From: Loktanella sp. DSM 29012
Lineage (GTDB): Bacteria > Pseudomonadota > Alphaproteobacteria > Rhodobacterales > Rhodobacteraceae
NCBI RefSeq assembly: GCF_900110705.1
Contig: NZ_FOEJ01000001.1
Span: 689,501 to 753,500, forward strand
DNA: 64,000 bases
Direction of reading: 5' to 3'
Below the pieces are notes generated by a model. It worked only from the letters and a program-made list of their open reading frames with translations. It had not been told where the DNA came from and did not search any database. A program made the position numbers and the translations under genes. Each line of letters begins with the position of its first letter. The first letter of the stretch is position 1. Below are positions 61,197 to 64,000 of the stretch, in pieces.

Positions 61197-61493
61197 TCAG
61201 CGTTCCTGCAGGTAAGCTGCCGAGACGTGGCCCTTGATCCCGCCCAGTGACACGGCGCACCAGCGGGTGTTGCCCATCGGTTGGCAGGAATCCACGTTCA
61301 GAATCGTCCCGTTGGGCAGGCCCAGCACCGTGACGAAACCTGTGCCGGGGCCGGCGCGCATTTTCAGCATGTCGTCTTCCTCGACGCCGATGACCTCGAA
61401 CTGGCCGAGGCCGGGCAGCAGGTTGACGTCGCCGTCGCGCCCGCAACCGGTCAAGGCCATTGCCGCCGCAGCGGCGCAAAATGTGATGCGCAT
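61197..61493 (-). CDS. SH3-domain lipoprotein
   Basis: A 98-residue lipoprotein: signal MRITFCAAAAAMALTGCG with lipobox LTGC (C17), followed by one bacterial SH3-like domain (DMLKMRAGPGTGFVTVLGLP, then NTRWCAVSLGGIKGHVSAAY). Two further cysteines (in DSCQPMG and RWCAV) could pair as a disulfide. Predicted periplasmic and membrane-anchored; likely wall-binding but without direct evidence. Convergent with the VOC gene, 4 bases away. Confidence 0.83.
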   Translation of the reverse strand: MRITFCAAAAAMALTGCGRDGDVNLLPGLGQFEVIGVEEDDMLKMRAGPGTGFVTVLGLPNGTILNVDSCQPMGNTRWCAVSLGGIKGHVSAAYLQER

Positions 61494-61525
61494 CGCGTTC
61501 TCCTGTTTTCGGAATGAGGGCAGGG

Positions 61526-62005
61526 TTAGAGTGTCCTGGCCAATGTGTCGAGTTGTGTCGTGGCAGTCCCCCAGCCGTCATGAAATCCCATGTCCGCGTG
61601 CGCCTGTGCGACCGCGGCGGTGGCGTGGGTGCAGGTGGCGGTGTAGGTGCAGCCGCCCGGGGCGGGGGCTATCAGGATCTCGGCGGTGAATGCGAAATCA
61701 GTCGCATCACGGCCCAGCATGTTGGGCCGGAAACCCGGCCCCAGCGCATTGGTCCAGACCAGGCGCTTGCCTGGCTCTGCGATCAGGATGCAGCCGGGTG
61801 CGGTTGCCATTTCGCCGTGATCCGGGATGACCATGACAGTGCGAAACCCGCCGCCAGGACGGGGATCGATGTCGGCATGGGTGACCTGAACCGGCTGCGG
61901 GGCGAACCACTGACGGATCAGGTCCGGTTCGGTCCAGCAGCGCCAGACCTGTGCGGGCGTCGCAGACAGGCTGCGGGTGAATGACAGGGCATGCGGTGCA
62001 GCCAT
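61526..62005 (-). CDS. SRPBCC / AHSA1-like domain protein
   Basis: A 159-residue START-like protein: LSFTRSLSATPAQVWRCWTE (8-27), LIRQWFAPQPVQVTHADIDP with PGGGFRTVMVIPDHGEM, and the C-terminal helix DMGFHDGWGTATTQLDTLAR, as in the activator-of-Hsp90-ATPase-homologue family. Members bind hydrophobic ligands in a deep cavity. It lies 12 bases after an ArsR-type regulator, a very common pairing in Proteobacteria in which the two are co-expressed. Confidence 0.92.
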   Translation of the reverse strand: MAAPHALSFTRSLSATPAQVWRCWTEPDLIRQWFAPQPVQVTHADIDPRPGGGFRTVMVIPDHGEMATAPGCILIAEPGKRLVWTNALGPGFRPNMLGRDATDFAFTAEILIAPAPGGCTYTATCTHATAAVAQAHADMGFHDGWGTATTQLDTLARTL

Positions 62006-62017
62006 GGTCGTAATCCC

Positions 62018-62359
62018 TTATGAATTTTCCAGATCGTCGGTGTCGTCCAGCATCAGGGCCATCTGGCCTTGTTCGCCCAGCCGCCGTTCCCATATTGCCC
62101 GTTGCCATGCCAGCCAGCCCTGCGCCTCCATCAGGGGGTCGGTGTTCAGATGGCAGGTGCGCACACGGCCTTTCTTGACCGAACGGACAAGGCCTGCGGC
62201 CTCGAGCTTGCCCAGATGTTTCATGAAGGTGGGCAGGGCGATGGGGTGAGGTGCCGCCAGAGCCGTGACCGTTTTCGGCCCGCCCGCCAGCTGTTCGAGG
62301 ACCGCGCGGCGGGTGGGATCGGCAAGGGCCGAGAAAAAGGCGTTCAATGGCAGGGTCAT
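62018..62359 (-). CDS. ArsR family winged-helix regulator
   Basis: A 113-residue regulator: FFSALADPTRRAVLEQLAGG (8-27) and the recognition region ALPTFMKHLGKLEAAGLVRS are the ArsR/SmtB helix-turn-helix. There is no CxC metal-binding motif, so it probably does not sense metals. It is co-directional with the SRPBCC gene 12 bases on and likely represses that pair. No Shine-Dalgarno is evident before the ATG, so the message may be leaderless. Confidence 0.9.
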   Translation of the reverse strand: MTLPLNAFFSALADPTRRAVLEQLAGGPKTVTALAAPHPIALPTFMKHLGKLEAAGLVRSVKKGRVRTCHLNTDPLMEAQGWLAWQRAIWERRLGEQGQMALMLDDTDDLENS

Positions 62360-62444
62360 ACATCATTAGATTGCATCGGCGGGATGCCACGTCAACGTCG
62401 CTTGTGGGCTTTCGCGCGGTGGCCCGCCGCCGTAACCTGCGGTC

Positions 62445-64000
62445 ATGAGCAAAGCACCCCGATTCATTCATCTGCGCGTCCACACCGAATATTCGTTGCT
62501 GGAAGGTGCCGTGCCGGTCAAGAAACTGGCAGGCATGGTTGAGGCGGCGGGTATGCCCGCGGTCGCCATGACCGACACCAACAACATGTTCGCGGCCCTC
62601 GAGTTCAGCGAATACGCGGCCAAGGCTGGGGTGCAGCCCATCGTCGGTTGTCAGATCAGCCTGGGCTATACCACGCCGGAACCCGGCAAGCGGCCGGATG
62701 CGCCTGCGCCCATCGTGCTGCTGGCGCAGTCCGAGGCGGGTTACATGAACCTGATGAAGCTGAATTCGGCGCTGTATCTGTCGGGCGACGGGCTGACACC
62801 GCAGATCACCGTCGATGATCTGTGCCATCATTACGCGGGCCTGATCTGCCTGACCGGCGGGCCTGACGGACCCATCGGTCGGTTGTTGCGCCAGGGCCAG
62901 CGCGCCAAGGCCGAAGCATTGACCGATACGCTGCATGCACTGTTCGGCGACCGGCTTTATGTCGAATTGCAGCGCCACCCTGACGGCGGTGGCCTGCCCG
63001 AGGCGGAACGCCTGTCCGAGCGTGGCCATATCGAGATCGCCTATGCAAAGGGCTTGCCGCTGGTCGCGACCAACGATGTTTATTTCCCGAAATCCGACCT
63101 GTACGAGGCGCATGATGCGCTGCTGTGCATCGCGGACGGGGCCTATGTCGATCAGCAAGAGGACCGCAGGCGGCTGACGCCGCAGCATTATTTCAAATCG
63201 GAACGGGAAATGGCGACGCTTTTTGCCGATCTGCCAGAGGCGCTGGACAACACCATCGAGATCGCAAAGCGGTGCGCTTTCAAGGTCTACAAGCGCGATC
63301 CGATCCTGCCGAAATTCGCTGATGACGAGGTGGCGGAATTGCGGCGTCAGGCGCAGGAAGGTCTGCGTGCGCGTCTGGCCATCATTCCGCATGCGGCCCC
63401 CGTCGAGGACTACGAAAAGCGGCTGGAATTCGAACTGGGCATCATCGAGGGCATGGGGTTCCCCGGCTATTTCCTGATCGTGGCGGATTTTATCAAATGG
63501 GCCAAGGGTCAGGACATCCCCGTGGGCCCGGGCCGTGGGTCCGGTGCGGGGTCGCTGGTGGCCTATGCGCTGCTGATTACCGACCTTGATCCGCTGCGCT
63601 ACAGCCTGCTGTTCGAACGGTTCCTGAATCCCGAACGGGTCTCGATGCCCGATTTCGATATCGATTTTTGCATGGACCGCCGCGAAGAGGTGATCCGCTA
63701 CGTGCAGGACAAATACGGGCGCGACAAGGTCGGGCAGATCATCACGTTCGGTGCGCTGCTGTCCAAGGCGGCCGTGCGTGACGTGGGCCGCGTGTTGCAG
63801 ATGCCGTATGGCCAGGTGGACCGCCTTTCCAAGATGATCCCGGTCGAAGGTGTGAAGCCCGTCAGCATCGAAAAGGCGCTGGCGGACGAGCCGCGCTTGC
63901 GCGAAGAGGCCAAGAACGAAGAGGTCGTGGACCGGCTGCTGACCTATGCCCAACAGGTCGAAGGGCTGTTGCGCAACGCATCGACCCACGCGGCTGGTGT
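62445..64000 (+). CDS. dnaE: DNA polymerase III subunit alpha, N-terminal part
   Basis: The first 518 codons of the replicative polymerase, cut by the right edge. The PHP domain opens FIHLRVHTEYSLLEGAVPVK and AVAMTDTNNMFAALEFSEYA; the polymerase palm follows with IPVGPGRGSGAGSLVAYALL, the catalytic-aspartate segment MPDFDIDFCMDRREEVIRYV and GALLSKAAVRDVGRVLQMPY. It is the main chromosomal copy rather than DnaE2/ImuC, judging by this start and by the full PHP region. Start ATG at 62445 is 85 bases from the divergent ArsR gene. Confidence 0.95.
   Translation, partial: MSKAPRFIHLRVHTEYSLLEGAVPVKKLAGMVEAAGMPAVAMTDTNNMFAALEFSEYAAKAGVQPIVGCQISLGYTTPEPGKRPDAPAPIVLLAQSEAGYMNLMKLNSALYLSGDGLTPQITVDDLCHHYAGLICLTGGPDGPIGRLLRQGQRAKAEALTDTLHALFGDRLYVELQRHPDGGGLPEAERLSERGHIEIAYAKGLPLVATNDVYFPKSDLYEAHDALLCIADGAYVDQQEDRRRLTPQHYFKSEREMATLFADLPEALDNTIEIAKRCAFKVYKRDPILPKFADDEVAELRRQAQEGLRARLAIIPHAAPVEDYEKRLEFELGIIEGMGFPGYFLIVADFIKWAKGQDIPVGPGRGSGAGSLVAYALLITDLDPLRYSLLFERFLNPERVSMPDFDIDFCMDRREEVIRYVQDKYGRDKVGQIITFGALLSKAAVRDVGRVLQMPYGQVDRLSKMIPVEGVKPVSIEKALADEPRLREEAKNEEVVDRLLTYAQQVEGLLRNASTHAAG

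Noticed and set aside
61707-63989. A very long open frame on the minus strand (760 codons) opposite dnaE
   Set aside because: It runs antisense to dnaE and the SRPBCC gene, shows no protein-family features, and is explained by GC-rich codon bias in the true genes.
1-64000. tRNA, rRNA, CRISPR arrays, prophage or insertion sequences
   Set aside because: No cloverleaf, direct-repeat array, integrase or transposase was found on either strand by eye; very divergent or short elements could be missed.

Overview
This is a stretch of ordinary chromosome from an alphaproteobacterium, almost certainly a Rhodobacteraceae member of the marine Roseobacter type. The pointers are an SmoEFGK-SmoS-MtlK polyol operon like that of Rhodobacter sphaeroides, fused ATP sulfurylase/APS kinase, an Hsp20-DUF1150 pair, an RpoHII-like sigma factor followed by a ChaN-like protein, two Hint-domain proteins, a large FAD/GcvT demethylating oxidoreductase, and a short intergenic repeat family. 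No rRNA, tRNA, CRISPR, integrase or transposase was seen. Genes are tightly packed, many with 4-base ATGA start/stop overlaps, and no gene-free gap exceeds about 300 bases.

Layout. 1-2.8 kb: a YghX-like hydrolase cut by the left edge, a glycine-amidinotransferase-like enzyme coupled to an EamA transporter, and a Nudix hydrolase. 2.9-7.3 kb: lipase-like lipoprotein, purE-purK, a DUF465 protein, hsp20-DUF1150, and a response regulator. 7.4-11.4 kb: sat/cysC with an in-frame winged-helix front end and a palindromic control region, then trxB and an Lrp regulator. 11.4-17.7 kb: Hint protein, YbdK-type ligase, lgt-MidA-pgeF operon, UbiK, PhnA. 17.7-25.9 kb: comM/yifB, a GST with a cysteine tail, phosphatase-cobU, rpoH-chaN-coaBC-dut-moeB. 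26-43.6 kb: amino-acid ABC genes without an ATPase, M3 peptidase, CDF transporter, D-2-hydroxyacid dehydrogenase, panB-panC, FAD/GcvT enzyme, second Hint protein, oxidase-aldo/keto reductase pair, two tandem-duplicated secreted small proteins, HAD hydrolase.

43.6-51.2 kb is a polyol uptake and oxidation operon (binding protein, two permeases, ATPase, sorbitol dehydrogenase, mannitol dehydrogenase) with its own LacI repressor and palindromic operators. 51.4-60.6 kb is a co-directional block encoding xanthine dehydrogenase (XdhA, B, C) followed by a BMP-type nucleoside/purine ABC transporter, consistent with purine import and catabolism. 60.8-64 kb holds a glyoxalase-fold protein, an SH3 lipoprotein, an ArsR-SRPBCC pair and the first 518 codons of dnaE, cut by the right edge.

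The most unusual items are the MarR/EPS-type winged helix continuous with Sat-CysC and facing a nested palindrome; an intergenic repeat that also occurs in frame inside xdhB; the bacterial amidinotransferase coupled to an exporter; and the tandem pair of secreted proteins with a conserved upstream element at identical spacing.
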